From Bacteroidales bacterium (GTDB taxonomy: Bacteria > Bacteroidota > Bacteroidia > Bacteroidales > ML635J-15), in assembly GCA_017651185.1 (NCBI GenBank), contig JAGCDJ010000037.1, forward strand, positions 1 to 64,000: a stretch of 64,000 nucleotides of DNA, written 5' to 3'. The notes below the pieces were generated by a model. That model did not search any database. It worked only from the letters and a program-made list of their open reading frames with translations, and had not been told where the DNA came from. This document shows positions 43,347 through 50,983 of this stretch, one piece after another (position 1 is the stretch's first letter; each line of letters starts with the position of its first letter). The position numbers and the translations under genes are program-made.

Positions 43347-45350
43347 TTACTTTACAATGCTTAACTTTGAAGTTGCGATTTCGTCGTTCTTAACGATTCT
43401 TACAATGTAGTTGCCGTTAGCAACACCTGAAAGGTCGATAGAAGCGTTGTCGTTAACATTGCTTTCGCTAGCAACAACCTGACCCATCATGTTGTAAACT
43501 TCGATAGTAGCGTTTTCAACGTTGCTGAAGTTTACGATGCCGTTTGATGGATTCGGGTACATGTTGATTCCGTTCATTGATACAGATTCTACTGCGGTTT
43601 CGTTCTTTTCATGTATTCTGATTGCGAGAGCGCCATAACCATAGTACCAGTCTTCGCTACCAGCATAACGTGCAATTGCTCTGTGTCCGAATGTTGAAAG
43701 TTCGTTGTTCTTGCCTAAATAGAACTTGTCTTCATCCTCGATGTCATAGTACATTTTTACACTTACGAAGAGTGATTTCGACTTATAGTTTTCATCAAAA
43801 GCATCAATGTTATATGCATCCTGGAATGAAATGGTTTGCCATGTGCCAACCATGTCTTCGGTAACGCGTGTAGAATTTGAAACTGCCATTGGGATGAAAT
43901 CTTCGTCACCGTTTTCATACAATGTAACTACGAAAGAAGAACCAGTTGTAGTTCCGTTTGCGATAAAAATGTCAACGTTCAATTCTTCTTCTGGAATGTA
44001 GAAATAGTAGAAGTATTCGCCAATTTCGTCACCGCTTGCTGAGTTTGTGTAGTCGCACATACCGAATTTTGCAGTTGGTTCGTCATAAGCCAATGAGTAG
44101 TTGTTTTCGGTGATGTAGAAGAAATCTTGTCTTGTGTTATCTGCAACAGGATCGTCTGCACCTTCAATAAATACTGAATAGTCAACAGTATATTTACCAA
44201 TTTCAATTTGTTCTGGGCTTGTAACGTTGAAGTAGAAAATGTCTTCGTCAGCAGTGTAGAAATCGATGGTGTCTCTTGTTCCCATAGCCATTGAAATGCC
44301 GCTCAAGGTACGGTCGAAAATTACATCGTTTGATGGAGAGGTAACAGTAATTCTTGCTTTTGGAGTAACGGTGTTGTTACCATTGTTGATGACTTCCATA
44401 TTGAAAACAATAGTACCTTGCCATTCGCTTTCTGCATTAACCCAGTTTGAACGAGGAGTCTGTCCGTATGGGTCGCTACGCTGGTATGCAGCAGCTCTTG
44501 GGTCTTCGTAGTTGGAGAAGTATGCGCTCAATACTTCTGGGTCGGTGTAGTCGTAGTATCCGAACATGTTCATTCTTGCGTTTGCAAGTGTTACGTTGTT
44601 TTGTGGTACGTCGATAATCTTGATGTCATCAATCTGCCAGCCGTAGTTCCATGCTATACCGTTGTATATGCCGTCGAGGTTCTGGTAGTGGAAGCGGAGT
44701 GTAACATTGGATTGGTTTCCTACTTCTGGAATCAAAACTTCAACAAGACCGTTCTTGTAAGATTTGTCTGGAATTTCTTCGTCGTTTACTTCATGGTCGG
44801 TCCAAGTTGCACCACCGTCGGTTGATGTTTGGATAATCATGAAATCAGAAGCACTGTTAAGTTCTTTGTACGACTGCATGAACGATACTTTTGGGAATTG
44901 GCATGATGACAGGTCAATGCCAGAGAAAGTGATTGTAGCATCTGCAGCAACTGGGCTTAAGTAGTTGTCGCTACCAATGTCGAGCAATGCCCAGTGACCA
45001 GGAGTTTCGCTTATCTGCTGAGGTTCTTGTGACAAACCTTCACGACCAGAGTAGTTCATAGGGTAGAAGTAGCATCCTGATGATGTGAACATAAGTTCTG
45101 GGAATGTTGCTTCGCTTACAATCTGCCAGTCGATGTCGTAGCCGTCGGCCTTTGCCAATACATATTCTGGGCAACCTTCTTCAAAGTCGCACTTCCATAT
45201 CGGCTCGGTCTTTGTGTTTTGTTGGATTTTTACAACGCTTGAAATACCGTCGATAGATTTCAATTGCGTATTCTTGTGCTGCGCGAATTGCGCCATTGTT
45301 GCACCTGATATGAGCAGGCACAATACAATAAGTAAGTAAAATCTTCTCAT
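43347..45350 (-). CDS. T9SS-sorted adhesin-like protein, paralogue 1
   Basis: The 667-residue protein from the ATG at 45350 has a signal peptide (SGATMAQF), then a cleaved-adhesin/choice-of-anchor J beta-sandwich (about 45-245; CDFEEGCPEYV, ATITFSGIDLSS, STDGGATWTDH, WQIDDIKII). Two further beta domains follow, and a type A sorting domain: MYPNPSNGIVNF, IEVYNMMGQVVA and YIVRIVKND. The J-domain type is shared with haemagglutinin/gingipain adhesin regions of Porphyromonas. It should be exported by type IX secretion and displayed. It is about 45 percent identical by eye to the next gene. Confidence 0.88.
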   Translation of the reverse strand: MRRFYLLIVLCLLISGATMAQFAQHKNTQLKSIDGISSVVKIQQNTKTEPIWKCDFEEGCPEYVLAKADGYDIDWQIVSEATFPELMFTSSGCYFYPMNYSGREGLSQEPQQISETPGHWALLDIGSDNYLSPVAADATITFSGIDLSSCQFPKVSFMQSYKELNSASDFMIIQTSTDGGATWTDHEVNDEEIPDKSYKNGLVEVLIPEVGNQSNVTLRFHYQNLDGIYNGIAWNYGWQIDDIKIIDVPQNNVTLANARMNMFGYYDYTDPEVLSAYFSNYEDPRAAAYQRSDPYGQTPRSNWVNAESEWQGTIVFNMEVINNGNNTVTPKARITVTSPSNDVIFDRTLSGISMAMGTRDTIDFYTADEDIFYFNVTSPEQIEIGKYTVDYSVFIEGADDPVADNTRQDFFYITENNYSLAYDEPTAKFGMCDYTNSASGDEIGEYFYYFYIPEEELNVDIFIANGTTTGSSFVVTLYENGDEDFIPMAVSNSTRVTEDMVGTWQTISFQDAYNIDAFDENYKSKSLFVSVKMYYDIEDEDKFYLGKNNELSTFGHRAIARYAGSEDWYYGYGALAIRIHEKNETAVESVSMNGINMYPNPSNGIVNFSNVENATIEVYNMMGQVVASESNVNDNASIDLSGVANGNYIVRIVKNDEIATSKLSIVK

Positions 45351-45393
45351 AAGATATGAATTTAAATTAATAAAATACAATATAACTAAAAAG

Positions 45394-45401
45394 CAAATAT
45401 A
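45394..45401 (-). promoter_or_regulatory. -7 element of the first adhesin gene
   Basis: TATATTTG on the minus strand lies 43 bases before the ATG at 45350. The -33 region is weak. Confidence 0.4.
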
Positions 45402-45474
45402 ATACTTTTTTTTTATGCTGGATAGCAATATATGATTTTTTTTCAACAATGTTTCTATGAAATGAGTTTATAAC

Positions 45475-45505
45475 AAAAAAGGGTGGAAAAAATCCACCCT
45501 TTTAT
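45475..45505 (-). terminator. Rho-independent terminator of the second adhesin gene
   Basis: A 9-bp perfect stem (AAGGGTGGA / TCCACCCTT) with a 5-base loop is followed by a T run on the minus strand. It differs from the terminator of paralogue 1 at one base pair of the stem. Confidence 0.9.
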
Positions 45506-45524
45506 TTAGTGTTGCAGATAAAAA

Positions 45525-47525
45525 TTATCTAATAACATTCAACTTTGAAGCTGAAATCTTGCCGTCCTTTGCAATTCTTACGATGTAGCTGCCATTAGCA
45601 ACTGCCGAAAGGTCGATGCTTGCATTGCTGCTTGCGTTTTCGAGGCGAGCAACAACCTGTCCCATCATGTTGATAACTTCGATGTTTGCATTTTCTACGT
45701 TGCAGAAGTTGATAACACCGTCTGTTGGGTTCGGGTACATGTTAACATCGTTTGCTGAGAAAGATTCAACTGCGGTTTCGTTCTTGGTGTGAACTCTCAA
45801 AGCTACTGGTGAGTATCCGTAACCGCCCCAGTCTTCTTCGCCACCTTGTTTTCCAAGTACATTGTGGTGGAAGCTCGGAAGTTTGTCGGTTGAACCGAAG
45901 TACAATCCATCGTCAGATGTTTCGTAGTATGATGTTACACTTACAAGAACAGTCTTTGACTTGTAGTTGGTGTCAAATGCGTCGATATAGAAAGGATCCT
46001 GGAACTTAACAGTTGTCCATGCGCCGAGCATAGCTTCTGTTGTGGTTGTCATGTCTGAAGCAGCGATTTGAGTAAGATCACCGTCATCGTTGAATTCATA
46101 CATCTTTATCTGGAATTGGGTCTTGTTAGCAGCAGAGTTTTCATCGATGAATACATCAACTTCAATTTCGTCATCTGGAAGTGCGAAATAGTAAAGGTAT
46201 TCTGCTACTTCGTCACCTGATTGTGAACCTTGGTAGTTGCACATACCGAATGATCTGTCAGGTTCGTCGTAAACCATCGAGTAGTTTTTCTCTGTGATGT
46301 CGAAATAGTATTCTGCTTCGTTGTCATCTGGAGTAGCATCTTCTGCACCTTCAGTAAGTACTGAGAATGTTACGGTGTAGCGACCGATTTCAATTTGTTC
46401 AGCGCTTGTAACGTCGAATGCGAAGATGTCGGCATCCTCAGTGTAGTAATCAATAGTGTCTTTTTCTGTCAATGCAATTGTTTTGCCTTCAAGACTGCGG
46501 TCGAAAATAACATCGCCTGAAGGAGAGGTTATTTTTACATTTGCCTTCGGGGTAACTGTTTCGTAACCATTGTTTGTCAATTCTACGTTGAATACGATGT
46601 ATCCGAGCCATTCGCTTTCAGCGTTAACCCAGTTTGAACGAGGAGTTTGTGCGTATGGATCGTTGTACTGGTAGTAGTATTCAACAGGATCCATTGAACC
46701 AGTGTATTCTGCAAGTTGTTCAGGGTCGGTGTAGTCCCTGTATCCCCAGAAGTTCATTCTGCCGTTTCCGATAGTAAGGTCATACTGAGGAGTTTCAACG
46801 ACTTTTATGTCATCGATTTGCCATCCATAACCCTGAAGGCCAGCACCTTCTGCACTTTGCTGGAAACGAATTGTTACATTGCTTTGTCCTGCAGCTTCCA
46901 TGATAATAACTTCCATGTTGAGAGGTGCATAATCGTTGCTTGCAATTTCATCGTTGATAAGGTGGTCTGTCCATGTTGCACCGCCATCTACTGATACTTT
47001 AACGTGCGAGCTAACTCTATTAAGAGGTCTGTACAATTGCTTGAAGCATATTTTTGGGTGGGTTGCTGTGCTGAGGTCCATTGAGAATTGCATCCATGCT
47101 TCTTCTGCAACCTGACCTGTTCCGTTAAATGGAGCACCAGCGTAGTCGCCAATAATGTTAACCATTGCCCAGTGATCGGGGGTGTCGTTTAGTGTGTCGT
47201 TATGCCAGATAAACGGCTGGAAATATGCGCGGCCTGTTTGAAAATCTGCCAATGCTGATGGGAAAGTGGATAATGTTACAATTTTCCAGTGGTCTTTTCC
47301 GTTGGCAGCATCGTTTCCTTCTGTGAGTGTATAACCTTCTTCTTCAAAGTCGCATGCCCACAATGGAGTAACTTCGTCCTTCTGCATATTCTTTGCATGT
47401 TTTACTGGTGCTATTGCTGCACCCTTGCAGAACTTCTGGTCCGGCATAGACTTGGTGCTAAATTGTGCCATAGATGTACCGCACATAAGTACACTGGCAA
47501 CTAAAAGTAAATAAATTTTTTTCAT
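45525..47525 (-). CDS. T9SS-sorted adhesin-like protein, paralogue 2
   Basis: The 666-residue protein has a signal peptide (CGTSMAQF), the same cleaved-adhesin/choice-of-anchor J domain as its neighbour (about 55-245; LWACDFEEEGYTL, SVDGGATWTDH, GYGWQIDDIKVV), and the same middle region (DPYAQTPRSNWVNAESEW). It ends with the same sorting domain (MYPNPTDGVINF, IEVINMMGQVVA, YIVRIAKDG). The pair is clearly a tandem duplication that has diverged. Both are likely surface proteins; the ligand is unknown. Confidence 0.88.
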   Translation of the reverse strand: MKKIYLLLVASVLMCGTSMAQFSTKSMPDQKFCKGAAIAPVKHAKNMQKDEVTPLWACDFEEEGYTLTEGNDAANGKDHWKIVTLSTFPSALADFQTGRAYFQPFIWHNDTLNDTPDHWAMVNIIGDYAGAPFNGTGQVAEEAWMQFSMDLSTATHPKICFKQLYRPLNRVSSHVKVSVDGGATWTDHLINDEIASNDYAPLNMEVIIMEAAGQSNVTIRFQQSAEGAGLQGYGWQIDDIKVVETPQYDLTIGNGRMNFWGYRDYTDPEQLAEYTGSMDPVEYYYQYNDPYAQTPRSNWVNAESEWLGYIVFNVELTNNGYETVTPKANVKITSPSGDVIFDRSLEGKTIALTEKDTIDYYTEDADIFAFDVTSAEQIEIGRYTVTFSVLTEGAEDATPDDNEAEYYFDITEKNYSMVYDEPDRSFGMCNYQGSQSGDEVAEYLYYFALPDDEIEVDVFIDENSAANKTQFQIKMYEFNDDGDLTQIAASDMTTTTEAMLGAWTTVKFQDPFYIDAFDTNYKSKTVLVSVTSYYETSDDGLYFGSTDKLPSFHHNVLGKQGGEEDWGGYGYSPVALRVHTKNETAVESFSANDVNMYPNPTDGVINFCNVENANIEVINMMGQVVARLENASSNASIDLSAVANGSYIVRIAKDGKISASKLNVIR

Positions 47526-47709
47526 CGTTCTAAATTTTAAAAATTAACAAGGCGAATTTATATGTTATTTTTCACGTGGCAAAACATTTTTTTGAGAAAA
47601 TGATGCTTGAAAATGCTATGTGATTGGTACTCTGCTGTTTCTTGCCTTCTGCATTTATGGATGTATTTGGGAACTATGCATAGTGCAGTTCTCCGTCAAA
47701 TTTCTGCTC

Positions 47710-47758
47710 AATCGTAAATGATATTAAAATCCAAAATCGAAAATCGTCAATCGTAAAT
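47710..47758. repeat. AATCGTAAAT intergenic repeat, two copies
   Basis: Exact copies lie at 47710-47719 and 47749-47758, the second ending eight bases before the -7 box of the Crp/Fnr gene. The shared longer word is CGTCAATCGTAAAT. Confidence 0.65.
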
Positions 47759-47765
47759 AATATTG

Positions 47766-47773
47766 TATCTTTG
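47766..47773 (+). promoter_or_regulatory. -7 element of the Crp/Fnr gene
   Basis: TATCTTTG lies 17 bases before the ATG at 47791, directly after the repeat. The repeat occupies the -33 position, where no TTTG is found. Confidence 0.5.
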
Positions 47774-47790
47774 CGAAAAAAATTACCGTC

Positions 47791-48492
47791 ATGGATATAG
47801 AGCAGATTGCAAAGGAAAGATTGTTTTATTCGCCAGAGTCTGTTTTCAATTGCCTGTCGAAGGAAGCAAAGGATTTTTTGAGCGAACACACTACTTGCAA
47901 GTCGTACAAGAAGGGCGAAATGGTTTTTGAGGAGGCCGCAAAACCCAGCGGACTGATAAGTCTTTCGGATGGCAAGGTGAAGATATTCAAGGAAGGCGCC
48001 GGTGGTCGTGAACAAATAGTGCGACTGTCGCGTCCTTGTGGCTTTATCGGATATCGTTCGTTGTTCGCAGGCGAGAACTATCATGCATCGGCAATGGCAA
48101 TGGAACCTTCTGTTGCTTGTACAATAGAGAAGTCAGCTTTGTTCTATGTGATGAAGAACGATCCGAACCTGACTTTCGCCATATTAAAGTCGTTGGCTAC
48201 AGAACTTGGAGTGTCGAACATTCGCACGGTAAACCTTACGCAGAAGCATATTCGCGGAAGATTGGCAGAGGCGCTTATTTTGCTTATCGACACATACGGA
48301 TTTTGCGACGACGGTGTTACGCTGAATGCACAGTTTTCGCGCGACAATATTGCAAACCTCAGCAACATGACAACCAGCAATGCGATTAGAACACTTTCTG
48401 TATTTGCCGAGGAGGGCGTGATTGCACTTGAGGGGCGCAAAATAAAAGTGTTGAATTTTAATCAGCTCCAAAAGATTTCAAACAACGGCTAA
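47791..48492 (+). CDS. Crp/Fnr-family transcriptional regulator
   Basis: The 233-residue protein has an N-terminal cyclic-nucleotide-binding-like beta barrel (about 20-130; YKKGEMVFEEAAKPSGLISLSDG, LFAGENYHASAMAMEPS) and a C-terminal winged helix (about 165-225; SRDNIANLSNMTTSNAIRTLSVFAEEG). There is no cluster of N-terminal cysteines as in FNR, so it is unlikely to bind an iron-sulfur cluster. In Bacteroidota such regulators often control anaerobic, redox or carbon metabolism; the effector is unknown. The methyltransferase gene begins 11 bases later. Confidence 0.9.
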   Translation: MDIEQIAKERLFYSPESVFNCLSKEAKDFLSEHTTCKSYKKGEMVFEEAAKPSGLISLSDGKVKIFKEGAGGREQIVRLSRPCGFIGYRSLFAGENYHASAMAMEPSVACTIEKSALFYVMKNDPNLTFAILKSLATELGVSNIRTVNLTQKHIRGRLAEALILLIDTYGFCDDGVTLNAQFSRDNIANLSNMTTSNAIRTLSVFAEEGVIALEGRKIKVLNFNQLQKISNNG

Positions 48493-48503
48493 TATATTAT
48501 AAG

Positions 48504-49913
48504 GTGTCGAAGAAAAAAACGCAGATAGTAGAGAACTTGCTCATAACCGACATTGCCGCCGAAGGTGTGGCTGTGGGACGTCATGAGAACTTTGTGATAT
48601 TTGTAGCAGGCGTTATTCCTGGCGACGTAGTGAACGTGATGCTTACGCGCAAGCGCAAAAATTACTCCGAATCGAAACTTCTTGAGATTGTGAAGCCGTC
48701 GCCCGACCGAGTAGAACCGTTTTGTAGTTATTTTGGAAAGTGTGGCGGTTGCAAGTGGCAGATGCTTCCGTACGAGAAGCAACTTTATTACAAGCAGAAG
48801 CAGGTGAGCGACCAGATTTCGCGCATTGGCGGAATCAGCGGTGTACCTATTAATAATATTATAGGCGCAGACAATACGATGTTTTACCGCAATAAACTCG
48901 AATACACTTTCTGTGACCGTCGCTGGCTCGATTCTTCGGATATGGAAATCGATAGGGAAAGTCGTGAGGCAGAAGGTCTTGGCTTTCATGTGCAAGGAAT
49001 GTTCGACAGGGTTATAGACATTGACAAATGCTGGCTTCAGCGCGAACCATCCAATGAAATACGCAATGAACTCCGCAACTTTACGCGCAGGGATGGGTAC
49101 AATTACTACAATTGCCGGTCGCACGAAGGCATGATGCGCAACCTAATGGTAAGGACGGCGACCACTGGCGAAACTATGGCAGTGGTGGTCTTCGCACGAA
49201 ACGACAAGCAGTTGATTGATGCCTTGATGAACCACATCGAAGAAAAATTTTCAAATTTGACCTCGCTGCAATATGTTGTGAATGAAAAGTTTAACGATAC
49301 AATCTACGATTTGGATGTCGTCTGCTGGAAAGGTCGTGACTTCATATATGAGGACCTCGACGGACTAAGATTCAAGATAAATGCGAAGTCGTTTTTCCAG
49401 ACTAATACCGAGCAAACGCTTAAACTATACCGCAAGGCGGTGGAATATGCCGAAGTCGGTAGCGATGAGATTGTGTATGACCTATATACAGGAACAGGAA
49501 CAATAGCGAACTTTGTGGCAAGGCATTGCCGTAAGGTCGTTGGTATAGAGTCTGTTCCCGAAGCGATTGCCGATGCTCGCATAAATTCAGAGACAAACGG
49601 CATAACAAATACGTCGTTTTTTGTCGGCGACATGAAGGATGTGCTTACGGAGCAGTTTATTGCCGAACATGGTCGCCCCGATACTGTGATTCTTGACCCT
49701 CCGCGTGCAGGTGTCCACGAGAATGTGATAAATGTCATTAAGAAAGTTGCGCCGCGTAAGATTGTGTATGTGAGTTGCAATCCTGCAACGCAGGCGCGCG
49801 ACATATCATTGCTTTCCGATATGTACAAGGTTGTTGCAATTCAACCTGTTGACATGTTTCCGCATACGCATCATGTGGAGAATGTTGTTAAATTGATAAT
49901 TGACAATGTATAA
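48504..49913 (+). CDS. rlmD: 23S rRNA (uracil-5-)-methyltransferase, RlmD/RumA type
   Basis: The 469-residue protein starts at a GTG. It has an N-terminal TRAM domain (GEGVAVGR-like: AAEGVAVGR here), then C74, C80 and C83 (CSYFGKCGGC) for an iron-sulfur cluster, with a further Cys in DKCWLQ. A class I methyltransferase domain follows, with YDLYTGTGTIANFVA, VILDPPRAG and VSCNPATQARD, which holds the catalytic Cys. It methylates a uridine of 23S rRNA, or possibly tRNA, using SAM. RlmD versus RlmC or TrmA cannot be separated from sequence reading alone. Confidence 0.88.
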   Translation: MSKKKTQIVENLLITDIAAEGVAVGRHENFVIFVAGVIPGDVVNVMLTRKRKNYSESKLLEIVKPSPDRVEPFCSYFGKCGGCKWQMLPYEKQLYYKQKQVSDQISRIGGISGVPINNIIGADNTMFYRNKLEYTFCDRRWLDSSDMEIDRESREAEGLGFHVQGMFDRVIDIDKCWLQREPSNEIRNELRNFTRRDGYNYYNCRSHEGMMRNLMVRTATTGETMAVVVFARNDKQLIDALMNHIEEKFSNLTSLQYVVNEKFNDTIYDLDVVCWKGRDFIYEDLDGLRFKINAKSFFQTNTEQTLKLYRKAVEYAEVGSDEIVYDLYTGTGTIANFVARHCRKVVGIESVPEAIADARINSETNGITNTSFFVGDMKDVLTEQFIAEHGRPDTVILDPPRAGVHENVINVIKKVAPRKIVYVSCNPATQARDISLLSDMYKVVAIQPVDMFPHTHHVENVVKLIIDNV

Positions 49914-49939
49914 TGCATAATGGATAATGAACAATAATC

Positions 49940-49969
49940 TTTAGGCTTGCAATGTATTGCGAGCCTAAA
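49940..49969. terminator. Convergent hairpin between rlmD and the DUF4924 gene
   Basis: The arms TTTAGGCTTGCAA and TTGCGAGCCTAAA pair with one G-U wobble and a 4-base loop. T runs are short, so it is a moderate terminator for both directions. Confidence 0.55.
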
Positions 49970-49998
49970 TTGTTAATTGTCAATTGTTAATTGTCAAA
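49970..49998. repeat. TTAATTGTCAA repeat
   Basis: The word TTAATTGTCAA occurs twice in tandem (TGTTAATTGTCAAT...TGTTAATTGTCAAA) at the 3' end of the DUF4924 gene, and the last copy encodes its C-terminus (LTINN). Similar words lie at 49903-49930. Confidence 0.55.
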
Positions 49999-50513
49999 TG
50001 TTTGTATACCTCCGCGATGTTTGCTAGCAGTGCACCAAATGTCTGCATTGCCTGTGCCGTTTCCTCCGAGATGCTTTTGTGTTGCAGTTTGAGCAGCAGC
50101 AATGCATGCATTGCATCGATGCAAATTTCTATTTCGTTGTCCGACTGGCTCCTAGACAACTTCTTGTACTCGTCGATGTTTGGCTTTGCCCAGTTGTAAA
50201 GTTCGTGGTGGCGATACTCGTCCTTGTCGGCGAGAAGCGCCTGGTGGATTTTGTTCAAGGCAGCAATCAAGTCCTTGATTTCATTTATGTCACCGTGCTG
50301 TTCAGCATTCTCTGCTTTCATCTTGTCGATGAGTTCTTTGTACCAGTTGTGAATCTTCAATTTTTCTTTCTCGCTCACCTCGAATTTTGATACAAGCAGT
50401 TCGTCTATTTTCTGCATATCCATGTTGTTGGCTCTCATTATGTCCATCAACTGCCTGATATACAATATGTATTCGACAATGTTTTCTTTCTTTTTAAGTT
50501 CCGCTATAATCAT
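49980..50513 (-). CDS. DUF4924-family protein
   Basis: The 177-residue, mostly helical, soluble protein resembles DUF4924, a family largely confined to Bacteroidota: MIIAELKKKENIVEYILYIRQLMDIMRAN at the N-terminus, a WYKELIDKMKAENAEQHGD turn, and LNKIHQALL. No signal peptide or catalytic motif is seen. Its ATG overlaps the TGA of the S4-domain gene (ATGA), so the two are translationally coupled, hinting at a link with stalled ribosomes or heat shock. The last few codons fall in an intergenic repeat. Confidence 0.8.
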   Translation of the reverse strand: MIIAELKKKENIVEYILYIRQLMDIMRANNMDMQKIDELLVSKFEVSEKEKLKIHNWYKELIDKMKAENAEQHGDINEIKDLIAALNKIHQALLADKDEYRHHELYNWAKPNIDEYKKLSRSQSDNEIEICIDAMHALLLLKLQHKSISEETAQAMQTFGALLANIAEVYKHLTINN

Positions 50514-50881
50514 ATTTCCCTGAATTTTTCAATTAGTCTGCGTTCTTTTTTTGTTGGACGGCCTGTGCCTGGGTCTCTCTTCTCAAAGGTGTTGCTCAGC
50601 ATCTTTAGTTTGTCAAATTCCGATTGTGGAGTTATTTCTTCGACCAGAGTTTTTGCGATGCTTGCCGATACCCTGTTTTGTGAAATTCCAGTTACGATAA
50701 AACTTCTGACAATCGGAGGACATTTTACGTCAATACGCTCGTTAATCTTTACAAACCGGGATGGTTTGACCTCCGAATTGTTAATAAGTACGCGCCCCTT
50801 TTTGCATTCGTCTGTCGCCAAACTTCTTGTTTTGTAGATTCTTACAGTCCAAAGGTATTTGTCGATGCGTATTTCGTCCAT
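50510..50881 (-). CDS. hslR: S4-domain RNA-binding protein, HslR (Hsp15) family
   Basis: The 123-residue protein begins MDEIRIDKYLWTVRIYKTRSLA, the S4 RNA-binding fold typical of Hsp15/RqcP. It has GRVLIN in the middle and a basic tail (GTGRPTKKERRLIEKF). Members bind free or stalled 50S subunits carrying nascent chains. Its four-base overlap with the DUF4924 gene points to a small operon. Confidence 0.88.
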   Translation of the reverse strand: MDEIRIDKYLWTVRIYKTRSLATDECKKGRVLINNSEVKPSRFVKINERIDVKCPPIVRSFIVTGISQNRVSASIAKTLVEEITPQSEFDKLKMLSNTFEKRDPGTGRPTKKERRLIEKFREI

Positions 50882-50939
50882 TGTGTAAAATTGTTTAAAA
50901 GAGAGTTAAAATTTTTAACGTTGTTTCCTTTAAAATGTG

Positions 50940-50947
50940 TATTTTCG
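50940..50947 (+). promoter_or_regulatory. Possible -7 element of the OmpA-domain gene
   Basis: TATTTTCG lies 36 bases upstream of the ATG at 50984, with TTG at 50921 as a somewhat close -33 box. The last position but one departs from consensus (C for T). Confidence 0.3.
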
Positions 50948-50983
50948 GCAAAAATAATATTAACTGATAAAATACATTCTAAT

